64,000 nt of DNA from Tanytarsus gracilentus. Taxonomy: Eukaryota > Arthropoda > Insecta > Diptera > Chironomidae. A program made the translations under genes and the position numbers. Every line of letters begins with the position of its first letter. The first letter of the stretch is position 1. This document shows, piece by piece, positions 26,901-37,561 of the stretch. Below the pieces are notes generated by a model. The model did not search any database, had not been told where the DNA came from, and saw only the letters and a program-made list of their open reading frames with translations. The stretch lies in contig JAXRKN010000044.1 of the NCBI GenBank assembly GCA_038502055.1, forward strand, positions 4,126,001 to 4,190,000. The letters are read 5' to 3'.

Positions 26901-29900
26901 TCATATGCCTGATAGCAATGAGTGCACTTTGTAGTCAACGCATTGAGCTAAATAAAATTTTTCAAAAAAAATATTTTGTTTTTACTTTTTAGAGTTTAAT
27001 AGACATGTAGATTTTTTTCTCTATGACACATTTTTTATTTTTTTTTAAATTTTTTCCTGCATTCATTTATTCATTCATCGTTGATTGAGAAAGAATGACG
27101 AAAAAAATGAAAAAGAATTCTTTTTTAATGAATATAAAAGACCGTGAGTGTACACACACGTTGATTCTTTTGTATTAATTAATCTGAATGAAAATATGTA
27201 TGGATAAATATTTAGAGGGGATACATTGCAAGCAGCGCGAGCTTTTTGATGCTTTCATTCAACTGGAAAGTGCAGCAAAAGAAACAAAAGCACAGCGCCG
27301 ATTTTATGCTCGAGCTATTCTTGTTGATTTATTTTTTTTGTGATTTTTAACAACACAACTCGCTATTAATCTGTTCGTTTGTTATAGCTCTGTATTTACT
27401 TTCGGGTGGGTAAAAAAGGGAGTATAGAAAATTTATGTCAAGTACGACTACGTGATCTCTACACCTTTTCTCCTTTTTCGGTATCAATCAAAATATATCA
27501 ATATTCAATCAACGTAGAGCTGAGTTTTGTGGCGAGGAAAAGGGGTTGGATGTAGCGAGTTAATGTGTGGCAAGAGGAAAAATGATAAGAATCATGCGAT
27601 AAGAAAATTAAATCATCGTATGGCGATAACAATTGGGGTCGGATTGCCATTCTTCAGCCCTCCCGCACATCGTATGAAATTAAATTAGACGATATCACGA
27701 GGAGAATGAGAAAATACTTAAAAAGGCAAGTTTTCGTCTCTCGTAGACCATAAATGAACGTAATTACCCATCAAATTTCTCAATCATTGAGAGTTCATGA
27801 CTGGGGTTTTCTCATTACTTTGTCACATCATACACTCTATAAAGTACATCGGTGTCGTTTTATTGAATATAAATGGATACGTGTGTGCCGACACGCTTTT
27901 CTACATTTTAATGTTTATGTGTGAAATTTTTTTTCACTCTTTTCGCGTGAAATTTTTACCGCGGGGAGAAAAATGCGTTAAATATTATGCTTTAGAAAAT
28001 AATTTGGCACCAAGTCAGTCATTCATATTTTATAAGCGCCGCGTTTGGATTCAAATCAAGTACGCTCTTTTTGAATCGTGACTGGAATCGCTCTCATGTT
28101 TCGGGGCTGGAGTCGAGTTTCAAGGAGCGTAAAATGGATGTGTTGAGAAGAGGAAAAATGCCTTTTTATTCACCTTGCTAATACAACCGAACATTTCGAC
28201 AATCTCTTGTAATATTTCTCTCACTCCATAACTTTTATTTATATATTTTCAATGTTGCTTCGCTTGCTATCGCTTGGGGTGAATGGAATATCATCATGGG
28301 AAGTCTAATTATGATGCGATATATATCAAATTTCTCACGTACTATTTTTGTGATAAACAATATAAATGCAATTGAATCAGCTGTAAATCATATTAATGAG
28401 CTACAATGTGAATAACGATTTCATGGATGAATTACTGTCAACAATGAAGGTTAATTTTCTTAAAGTGTATCACAAAGAAACATTGATAGAGTCAATGAGA
28501 GATGACAAGTTATTTTTTTATTTAAAATTGCCGTAAAATAAATTTTTAATGGTGTTTTTAAAAATTCCATTCGAAAAAAAAATTAAAGCTTTCTATTTTT
28601 GCTGTTCGTGTAAGAAACGAGATAAATCTTTTAATTTCAAGTTTTTCGAAGATTCCTTTCCTTCTCCTCGGAGAGCTTAAGAAATAATCTCGAAGTCTAT
28701 TAACATCCAAATCTTCCTCCAACATTACAATTCGCCTTCTTACTCTCCGCTACAGTAATTGAAATGGAAAAGCAAAGGGGAAATTAATTAACTGCTAATA
28801 AAGTGCTTAGTCTTTTAATCTGCTCGCTCGAATCCTTTGTTAGCCATCAATTGCATTTGTGGTCGAGTGAACATCACTTTCATGTAGCTGCATTCATGCA
28901 TGTTTGAATTGAGAGATATCGAGAAAAGAAATCTCGAGAGTGAGGAAAAAAAATTCTTATCAGCGAAATTTAAATAATTTTAAAATTGTACGTGCAACAA
29001 AAAAGTTTTCACATATTAATTGTGAAGTAAATTGAATTTTCTCAAGTGAATGTGTTTGCGGTCGAGCGATATCATCTAAGTAACGTTCTACCTGTAGAGT
29101 GTATTTCCACCAACTACATAATGGCTTCAAGAAAGCGAAATGCTTTCAAAAACTTTATTATCCCAATTCTTATCTTCTTTAATGTGATGAAATTATTTTA
29201 GAGCGAACGCGTTTGATATTTTTTTTACTTATTTTTCAGAAAAAAAAGTCTGCCATTAAATTCTCTTCCTACCATGGTCGAATTCATTCGGCCACGAAAT
29301 TAATTAATTGAACCGAATAATTGGCGAGAAGATAAATCTATCGAGCTCAATCGATATATATCTATATTTAATACATTGGAATGGACAGGAAGGAATCTGA
29401 TGTTCAACTTTATTTATTAAATTAGTTTCATACCACTGGCCTGACTCTACCTAGGCATGATGATATCATCGAAATAACTTTTCTCTCGGTGCAACTTTAA
29501 AAATATTTTGCTGGTAGTGAGCAATCAATGGTGCATGAAAGTTTAACCATGGAACAAAAAATTGTATTGCTTAACTTTTATATTGGGTAAAATTTTTTTA
29601 AGGTAACGAGTGACCGTAAAATTGATTTGAATTTATTGAACCAAAAAAAGTGCTCTCGACTTTTTATTTTCTTTTTCAATGAGTAAAAACCTTTTAAGGT
29701 GTTTAAGAAATTTCAAGTTCAATTTATTCTCAATGGTATTAATAGAGAAATTGACGAGGAGGCTGAACACTCAAATATTATTAAATTTTTTAAGATGTTC
29801 TGTGTCAATAACAAAGTCGCACCCCCGCAGTCAAATAAAATAAATTCTTTCACAACTTCAAACTTTTTAAATTCTTTCGTTCATCAGCGAAAGAAAATAA

Positions 29901-29954
29901 TTGCATTATCATGCTCCCTGGATAGTCCGCATCATCAATTGTGATGTTCTCAAC
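23952..29954. other. Intergenic region between YIPF5 and the nicotinic receptor gene
   Basis: The first 150 bases are presumed YIPF5 promoter and 5' UTR. Beyond that I find no recognisable exon. Open frames such as 25997-26383 begin with TTG and show no family features. The DNA is AT-rich with scattered somewhat GC-richer patches (about 27.6-28.1 kb) that could be regulatory, but no motif supports a firm call. Confidence 0.55.
24104..24109 (-). promoter_or_regulatory. Core-promoter E-box upstream of YIPF5
   Basis: CAGCTG within TCAGCTGAT lies 153 bases upstream of the YIPF5 ATG. The extended ATCAGCTGA form is a known core-promoter motif of broadly expressed fly genes, and an exact ATCAGCTGAT also precedes ADCK1 in this window. 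No TATA box is seen close to the YIPF5 start. Confidence 0.35.
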
Positions 29955-29990
29955 TATAAATTGGCTTATCTCGTTGATTTTAAATTCAGT
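29955..29990 (+). promoter_or_regulatory. TATA box and TCAGT initiator of the nicotinic receptor gene
   Basis: TATAAA at 29955-29960 is followed by the arthropod initiator TCAGT at 29986-29990; its A (29988) would be the start site, 33 bases from the TATA T. This predicts a 5' UTR of 82 bases before the ATG at 30070, with no intervening ATG of concern. Confidence 0.6.
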
Positions 29991-30069
29991 CGCGAGCGCA
30001 TCGCACATCGGGAAAATCGTCGGTTAGCATCAATAGAAAAATATCCGCTGTAAAGCGAAACAAAGTGCC

Positions 30070-33000
30070 ATGGAGAAGTTTAGTTTGATATTGCTTTTGG
30101 TAGTGACATTTTCATCGATTTGCATCGCAGGTAAATTATTTTTCGTGTGCACATATATGCAAGCCACACTCTCTGGTTTTGATAACGATTATCAAACACA
30201 GACTTTTCGAAAGAATTATTACTGATGTGAAAGGTGCTAACAGTGTCGATATGTTTGCACAAGACAGATTTAGACAATAAACCTGTCAATTAACTTCTAT
30301 AACTTTTGATATAAATTGCATCTCGGTGAGGCAACTAAATGTATTGACATAATCTAAATGTTTATCCCCCAAATGTTGTGACTGCGACCGTAACCTCAAA
30401 TTTATGGACTTTAGTGTTTGATTATTAGCAATTATTGGAAAATTTAGGCTTGCAAATATCACGTTAGTGTGGAAAACTAGTTTAGATTTACAAGTGGAAT
30501 TATTTTATTATTTCTTCAGGCAGGGACGCTAGAATTTTTACGCAAATGTAAAATGGTGAATTTTTTTAAACCAAATCATCAAGTTTAATTTAACCTTGAC
30601 TTAAAATGAAGTGTGGATCAAAATTTGAAAACAACTTAATCAGTTCAATTTAAAATATCTTTAATTAAAAAATAAAATTTAGAAATTTAAATTATTTAAT
30701 TTTAAATTAATCATCGAATTAATTTTAATCTAATTACACTAAAAATTCAAATTCATTTTGTAGTTTTTAAATCCACTTTTATAGCTCCGCTATATATTAA
30801 TTTTGGATTTCTCCAAAACCAGTTTTTGGCCCCTAGTGCCAAGACATTACATTGTGCAATGCCAAAACATATACTCAAATGATAGGCCTAGCCAAACCCT
30901 ACAAACTGGCGAAAACAGATTTGAAATCGGTTGATCCTACGAGGAGTTAGAGCCATTTAAGTCATCTTACTTTCTCACTTTCTCACTTTCTCACTTTCTT
31001 ACTTTCTTACTTTCTTACTTTCTCACGATCTTAGTGAACGCCATATCTCAAGAACGGCTGGTTGGATTTGATTCGGGTTTATGGCTAAAGATCGGGTTTT
31101 GGTTCTAGTTGTGCAAGAAGTATTTAGTTTTGAGGTACGACCCTCCAAGGACCGTCCTTGAGTGCAAAAAGGTCCTTTTTCATACAAATTTTCTCTTATA
31201 TGGCTTCATGGGTATCGTTGAACTCGTAATTTGACCAGGAATCGAATGGAACTGACGATTTTTAAGGAATGTCCATCATGGCCGGCCAGGAGTGCCACTA
31301 ATGACCATTTTTCAGAACTATGGCTTCATGTATGTCGTTGAACTCGTCATTGCATCGGGAATCGATTGACACTGACGATTTTTGAGGAATGTCCATCATG
31401 GCCGGCCAGGAGTGCCACTAATGTCCATTTTTTAGAACTATGGCTTCATGTATGTCGTTGAACTCGTAATTTGACCAGTAATCGAATGGAACTGACGATT
31501 TTTGAGGAATGTCCATCATGGCCGGCCAGGAGTGCCACTAATCTCCATTTTTCAGAACTATGGCTTCATGTATGTCGTTGAACTCGTCATTGCATCGGGA
31601 ATCGATTGACACTGACGATTTTTGAGGAATGTCCATCATGGCCGGCCAGGAGTGCCACTAATGTCCATTTTTTAGAACTGTGGCTTCATGTATGTCGTTG
31701 AACTCGTCATTGCATCGGGAATCGATTGACATTGACGATTTTTGAGGAATGTCCATCATGATTAACCAAGAGTGCCACTAATGCCCATTGCAACGGAGTA
31801 GGGTACTAATCTATGCGGAGCTATTGGAAATGGCAACGCCGTTTGCAGACCCATCTTGTTTGTATTTAAAATTAAGATTTTATTAAGTGAATTAGTCTTG
31901 AATTAATTCTAATCAAATTAGTGTCCACTCCTCTCATTACCCAAAATATTTTTTCAAACGAAAATCCATGTTGGTTGAATGTGTTCAATAGACATATTTA
32001 TCACAGCATCAGCGCATAAATGTTCATTATGTGTCGGCACGTTTTGATTATAAAGTAAACAAGTTTAAATTCTGGTTAATTGAAAAATTGCGACGGCGAA
32101 GGTGTCAATTTATGATAACTGATATATTTTGAAAATTCCCAACGTGCGTTCGCAGCGTGAATTGTGTGAATGAATAAAAATTTTGACAAAAGGCGATCGC
32201 AATTTTGATTTAATAAAAAATACATCATTTTGCGAGCATAATGAAATCAAGCATTTGCTCACTCGAAGATGTGTCTTTTGTTTGTTTTCTCAAAACTTTT
32301 GAGCCGGAAATATTAAATTTAAATTTCTATTTGGCTATTTTTAGAGTCTTCGAGTAAACTCTGGAATGCAACAAACGTTGACAAATTGAAGGCAGAACTA
32401 TTAAGTGGATATGATAGATTTACACGCCCTGAAAATTACGAAACCAAAACAGAATGCTGGCTCGGACTTACAGTGATCCATATGGAGCTTGACGAAACAT
32501 TGGGCATTCTCGAAACTCACGCATGGCTGCGAATGAACTGGTCGGATTCAAAGATGAAGTGGGACCCGAAAGATTATCACGACATCAAGCAACTGAATGT
32601 TCAAGCCGATGAGGTAATTTAAATTTATTTTAATAAACTTTTATTTAATTTTATTTAATAGGTTTGGCAACCTGACGTCACCGTTTACAACAGCGCTGAG
32701 GCAAACATTGTCGATCACTTTGCAAAGACTAACAAGCTTGTTTATCCCGGTGGTATGGTCTTATGGGTAAATATTATACAACACCAATTTTGGGGTTAAA
32801 ATTTCTGGGAATTTTACTAAAATTTGCTGCTTGTGTAAAAATTATTAAAATTATGACTAACGAAATTAAATAAATTCAGGTACCAACAGCAAAGTTTAAG
32901 ACATACTGTCATATGGATTTAAAGCTTTGGCCATTCGACGAACAGCATTGCACGATCAAACTTGGTTCTTGGACATTCAGTGCTCAACAGATTGATTTAG

Positions 33001-33841
33001 TAATTGATAGAAATGCCGTCGATATTGAACATTATAACAGCCTTGACTGGGAAATCATTTCAACGAATGCAGAGCGCCACGAGAAATTTTATCCCTGCTG
33101 CCCGGAGCCATACACTGATATAAGTAGATTAAAAAATGCTTCATAAATAATTCCAAATATTCAATTAAAATTTTTTTTGCAGCTTTCTACTTAAACTTCC
33201 GCCGCCGCTCCACCATGTTTAAAGCTATCGCAATTGTGCCGGCAGTTGTTATTGCGTTCATAATTTTAGTGTCATTCTGGCTACCACCACAAGCCGGTGA
33301 AAAACTGCTATTAAATGGCATCGCGTGCATTTTGGTTTTGCTCCTTTTGATGTATTTGTCCAAGCTTCTACCGATCATGGCCTCATCATCACCTCTAATT
33401 GGTAAAAATAACAAATTACATATGTGCTCTAATTGCACACATTCGAGAGAGGCTAATTAATTTTGTTTTGCAGTGACCTTTTACAGTCACACCCTCTATT
33501 TGTTGAGTGTTTCATTTGTTTTGTCGGCAATCGTTATCAACCTTTCACGCAACCGAAAATCGAGACCCGTATCCGGATTGGCAAGGACAATATTTTTAGA
33601 GGGAATTTTGGGAAAAACCTTAAGCTGCTCACCGGCCGAACCAATTAAAGAGAGTCAGGTTGAAGCGCCACTTGTGGAGAACAAGAGCAATGATGAACGT
33701 CACAGCATTCAATCGTCTGCCGACACAAAAGCCCACTTGATCCAGAACGAGTGGATTCGCCTCGCAACTATAATTGATCGAACTGCGTTCATCATTTATT
33801 TGATTATTTTCATCCTTATGGGACTATACCATTTCGTATAA
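30070..33841 (+). CDS. Divergent nicotinic acetylcholine receptor alpha-type subunit, six exons
   Basis: Subunit of a pentameric Cys-loop ion channel at the plasma membrane. Exons: 30070-30130, 32345-32613, 32662-32766, 32880-33123, 33183-33401, 33474-33841, all GT...AG, giving 421 residues. A signal peptide (1-20, MEKFSLILLLVVTFSSICIA) precedes the ligand-binding domain: loop D WLRMNW (about 81-86), loop A WQPDVTVYN (112-120), Cys-loop C155-C169 with 13 residues between, loop B WTFSAQQ (176-182), and loop C YPCCPEPY (216-223) with the vicinal cysteines that define alpha subunits. M1 (about 239-259) keeps its proline; M2 is about 267-287, M3 about 303-323, M4 about 393-418. The M3-M4 loop is only about 70 residues, and the whole protein is shorter than the usual 500 or more. 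It resembles the small, fast-evolving insect nicotinic subunits (Drosophila beta3, mosquito alpha9/beta2 types); which one is not resolved. Intron 1 (2.2 kb) hosts a repeat element. Confidence 0.9.
30971..31026. repeat. 8-bp microsatellite (TTTCTCAC/TTTCTTAC), seven copies
   Basis: Seven head-to-tail copies of TTTCTCAC or TTTCTTAC fill exactly 56 bases inside the intron-1 repeat element. The three TTTCTTAC copies are adjacent, suggesting local expansion of a point variant. Confidence 0.9.
31201..31800. repeat. Five 120-bp tandem repeats
   Basis: Units start at 31201, 31321, 31441, 31561 and 31681 with an exact 120-base period. Each begins TGGCTTCATG; the first four carry TGGCCGGCCA about 80 bases in (31279-31288 in unit 1), replaced by ATTAACCAAG in unit 5. 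Units 1 and 3 share one variant block (AACTCGTAATTTGACCAG) while 2, 4 and 5 share another (AACTCGTCATTGCATCGGG), suggesting that a 240-bp dimer was duplicated. No coding frame is maintained with a protein-like composition. Confidence 0.95.
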
Positions 33842-34167
33842 AATTTTTTTCCATGTGCAGCTGTTAAATCCCTCGTTTACATTTATCGCTGGCGAGGAAC
33901 AATTATGAATTTTTATTATTTTTCGCCCTCTCTCTCTTGAAATAGCTTTTGACGCCTTCATCTCCCTTTTGTCTGTCCATTTATATATCCATTAATCAAC
34001 GTTCGTGTAAACATTTCACTGTTTGGCGATTATTGATTGCTTGTTTGTTTAAGCATGCAGAAAACTTTATTGGTAATAAATACGATTTGCATTGATACCG
34101 TACTATTATGATATTGACGTTAATCCGCAACAATTTTTTTTGCTGATTCTACTTTGAATTTATACCG

Positions 34168-34173
34168 AATAAA
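34168..34173 (+). terminator. Polyadenylation signal of the nicotinic receptor gene
   Basis: AATAAA lies about 330 bases after the TAA at 33839-33841. Another AATAAA at 34075-34080 is an alternative, so one or both may be used. Confidence 0.5.
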
Positions 34174-36166
34174 GATATATGAAAATAACATTTTTGTGGC
34201 TTGTTAATTAAAGTTTGTTTTTATGTAATGGGCAAAAAATTGTTTAATTTTTAACGCAAATATTTTCACATTTTGTGTGATTAAAAATCAGTGGTTAAAA
34301 TTTAAATTTAAATTATGGGGAAATAAAAATTATTGCGAACAAAATTCTAGTATCAAAATTTTTTTTATAACGGAGCTACAAAATTTAATAAAGTCTAAAA
34401 AGATTTTAATCTTTTTCAAGTGAATTATAAAGTTATAAAAATTGAATTAACTTGAGATTATCATAAAGTCAATGCATGCCCATAAGGATCTTTAAAGGTC
34501 AATTGTCAATAAGATTTTAGATACAAAAATGTCTGCAAAGGTCAAATTATTCATCCCTAAAATTTTGTAATGTCATTTTAATGCGTTTGTTTTAAAAATT
34601 TGCTTAAAAGGTTATTTGCAATTGAGAGGAGACACTGGCGATTTTTTTCTCCATCACTTTTTTAAAGCTCTCCCAAATTTTCTGAACCACTTAAAAATTT
34701 AACAAGTAATTTTAAAATGATGATCGCACCCCCAAAAAGGTACTCAAAAAATTATTTTCAGAATAAGTTGTGCTTACATAGAAATTTTTTTTTTCCATTA
34801 ATGTTACGACCATTTTCCTCCATAGCTATTAAAATAAACGCTGAATCGTGTACCTCAGCATCTCCGATGTTTTTCTTCATCACGTTCGTTCAATATAAAT
34901 CTGTTTTTAATAATTTTGTAATACGATTAAAAAATAATTAAATTTCATCTCGATGAAATTCAAATGTTTGCTTGTAAGTTGTTGACAACAGCTTTAATAT
35001 TTCAACATATTTCTTTGAGTGATTAAAAGTTATTAATTAAGGGGTTAATTTTGGCAAAATTGAATAATGATGTTATGCCATTACTGTAATGAAGGGATTA
35101 AAGCTTTCACGCTGATGATTTTCCAAATCTCTCCGCAGAATATAAATTGTTTTCTCAGGTTACACATTTTATCGTGTGCAACCAATCTCTTTGTCATTGT
35201 CTAATTTACAGGATACAAATTCAATCTTATTGATTTCCACAGTCAAGATAAGTCCTACTGAGCTAGACAGATCTGAACGTGTAGTTTCAACTCCCAGAAT
35301 AGAAAAGTTAAAAAAATTTAATTTAATGCTTCAGTGTACAAGTGGAGAGAAAAATGTTTTTATCTAAGGAAAACGACAGCACCAAACATTTATAAATACA
35401 GTAGAACTTTGTGGGGGTTGTGAATGAATTATGTCATGCTTTAGATGAGAGATTTGTGATGAAACTATTTAAGATCTGCTTTGTTGAAATCTCAAATCTC
35501 AGTTGATTCCGACTAGATTCATTTCTCCCGAGAAAGTACAAAAGAATCGTAATAATTGTGTGGAGACTGCGGTAATTTTATTTTAGTTAACATCTTCCGA
35601 CTTCGAAAGTTTCTGAAACTTTCATCAGTAGTTAAAAAGCTTTTGAAACTTTCATTAATAGTAAAAAAGCTTTTGGATATTTAAAAAAATAGTTTGTGAC
35701 AAAATTTGAGAATTTCTTCTCATTTTGGCAACCTTTCAATGGGTAAAATGTTTTTTCGATAAATAATAAACTGATTTTTGGGATGTTTTTCACTTTTTAA
35801 GATACAAAAAAAATTGTTTTCGACTTCAGAGATGTTGAAGAAAATTAACAAGATGTTTTTTAAGAATCCTTTTTGTGAAATTCAACTCTAATTCATATTT
35901 TTGAACAAAAACCCAAATCAAATTTTAAAAAACTTTTTTCAGGCACGTTTTCATGTTTCAATTTAATTTTCTAGATTTTTTCACTCAATTGTGCAGGGTC
36001 AAACTTAAAAAAATCTCTTTAATATAATTGAATTGAGAAAAAAAAAGTTTCCAATTCCTCCGCTGAATGATATCATTGAAACAATTACTCAGCATTCAGT
36101 GTGCAACAACAAGATATCGATGATGTAAAAGTACGTGGTTACCAAAATGATGTGAATCGAGGCGAA
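34174..36166. other. Intergenic region
   Basis: About 2 kb between the end of the nicotinic receptor gene and the TATA box of the next gene. It is AT-rich with a short direct duplication (AGCTTTTGAAACTTTCAT-like phrases near 35610-35670). I see no exon or RNA gene. Confidence 0.55.
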
Positions 36167-36203
36167 TATAAATAGTAAGTTGAGATTGAGATATAGTGTC
36201 AGT
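36167..36203 (+). promoter_or_regulatory. TATA box and TCAGT initiator of the His/Lys/Gly-rich secreted protein gene
   Basis: TATAAATA at 36167-36174 and TCAGT at 36199-36203 (A at 36201) have standard spacing of 34 bases. The resulting 172-base 5' UTR contains a GAGAGAGAGAGA run near 36262. TATA-driven promoters in insects usually belong to genes with strong, tissue-restricted expression, which fits an abundant secreted product (inference). Confidence 0.65.
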
Positions 36204-36373
36204 TCATACAGAAAATTCAATCAAGAAAGAGTAGTTTTAAATCAAAGCTCTGTAGTTATTTCAAGAGAGAGAGAGAGAAAAGGAGTCCAAGGGAGGATTT
36301 TACTTCTCATCATTTTATTGCATTGCACTTTTTCATCATCGAATCGAAGTGAAAGAGGAAAAAAGAAAAAAAC

Positions 36374-37509
36374 ATGATGTCGACACGACTACTTTTATTG
36401 GGACTCGTATGCTGCACATTGATTGCAACTATCAGTGCTCGTTATTTAAGTGATGACATGGAGTTTGCAGCGTCGGAAAAGCATGAGGAGTGGAAGAAGG
36501 GTGGCGGAGGCGACCATTTCGAGGACGAACATTCTTCGCATGGCGATAAAGGCGAAAAGGGATACAAAGAGTCGCATGAACACGATGAAGGCAAGCATTA
36601 ACTTTATTTATGCAGCAACTTTTAAGCCACTTGCAATGTTTTAAAATTAGAGCTGTACATTGTGAGGTTATGGAGAAAAACACTTCCCATATCAAACTCA
36701 TTTTAATGATGTAGAAAGTTCAAAATAATGAATCGATACTTCACTCAATATAGGTAAAAAAGGACATCACGATAAGGAAGACCATAAAAAGTCATACCAC
36801 GAAGAAGATGGACACAAGAAGAAGCATCATGATGAAGGTTGATTGACATGTGACTTTGTTATCAAGTATAAATTTTACATTGTCTCAATTTGTAGGTGGC
36901 TATCACAGTGAGAAGAAGAAGAGCGAGAAGGGAGAAAAAGGTAATAAACTCTCATGCTTATGTTAAGTTTTATGAAGTTTTCTATTTTTATCGTCATCGT
37001 TAGGCAACAAATGGGAAGAGCACGGATCATTCAAGAAAGGTCACTCAACTAAGGGCAAACACGAAATTCACAAATTAGATGAGTCTAAGAAAGAGAAGAA
37101 GTTCTTTGACGAGGACGGCGATGAAGGGTGAGTAATGAGAAAGTTTTCTTAAAGGTGAAACAAAATTGACGTCCGTTTAGATTTGATGGAGGCGAAGCTC
37201 ATTTCCACGAATCCTCGGGTCACAAGAAGGGTGGAAAGAAGAAGGAAGGACATCATAAATCAGGCAAACATCACGATCACTTTAGCAAAAAGGGAAGTCA
37301 CAAGAAGGGGTCTCATTCACATGATGATCATGGACATAAACACGAAGACGGACATGAGGATCATCACTCTCATAAGGAGGAGCATGGCAAGAAGGGTAAA
37401 ACTTTAACTTAAAGATTTTCAACTAAAAAATTTATCAAATTATTTAAATTTAGGTGGAAGCGACCACAGCAAGAAGTGGGGACACAAGAAATCAAAAGGA
37501 GGCCACTAA
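36374..37509 (+). CDS. Secreted His/Lys/Gly-rich protein, six exons, GC-AG first intron
   Basis: Exons: 36374-36590, 36754-36837, 36896-36940, 37004-37127, 37181-37395, 37454-37509, giving 246 residues. Residues 1-22 form a signal peptide (MMSTRLLLLGLVCCTLIATISA), then RYLSDDMEFAASEKHEEW and a highly charged body of HKKG, HHDEG, GEKG and HEDGH repeats with hardly any hydrophobic residues. This is the composition of a known but functionally uncharacterised family of insect secreted histidine-rich proteins; metal binding or a role in cuticle or matrix is a guess. Most exon joints fall inside a glycine codon (G|GT or G|GC, phase 1), so the repeat modules follow the exons. Intron 1 starts GCAAGC in place of GT; reading through it would give a stop after five codons. 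Start is the first of two adjacent ATGs; the second is equally possible. Confidence 0.85.
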
Positions 37510-37555
37510 GTAAATACATCAACAATAATGAAAAATGTTTGAGGCTATAAGATTT

Positions 37556-37561
37556 AATAAA
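37556..37561 (+). terminator. Polyadenylation signal of the His/Lys/Gly-rich protein gene
   Basis: AATAAA 47 bases downstream of the TAA at 37507-37509, giving a compact 3' UTR. Confidence 0.65.

Larger units (their letters stand above)
30781..31824. mobile_element. Non-autonomous repeat element with ATAGCTCCGC inverted ends in intron 1
   Basis: ATAGCTCCGC at 30781-30790 is the exact inverse of GCGGAGCTAT at 31815-31824; allowing one gap the inversion continues for about 20 bases (ATATATTAAT against ATAGATTAGT). The 1044-bp interior contains an 8-bp microsatellite, a moderately GC-rich unique part, and five 120-bp tandem units. Its core (31176-31245) matches 15293-15362 in the other repeat element. 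No transposase frame is seen. AT flanks both ends, which may be a dinucleotide target duplication or just part of the inverted repeat. Confidence 0.55.

Noticed and set aside
27133..27140. TATAAAAG-like TATA box
   Set aside because: The expected start site has a G at -1 and no gene follows.
36374..36601. Complete 75-residue protein ending in TAA at 36599
   Set aside because: As the main product it is less likely: a GC-AG intron begins at 36591 and the family repeat continues in frame in exon 2. Kept only as a possible intron-retention product.
36432..36701. Antisense open frame over the His/Lys/Gly-rich gene
   Set aside because: It mirrors repetitive codons of the real plus-strand exon and crosses its intron boundary.
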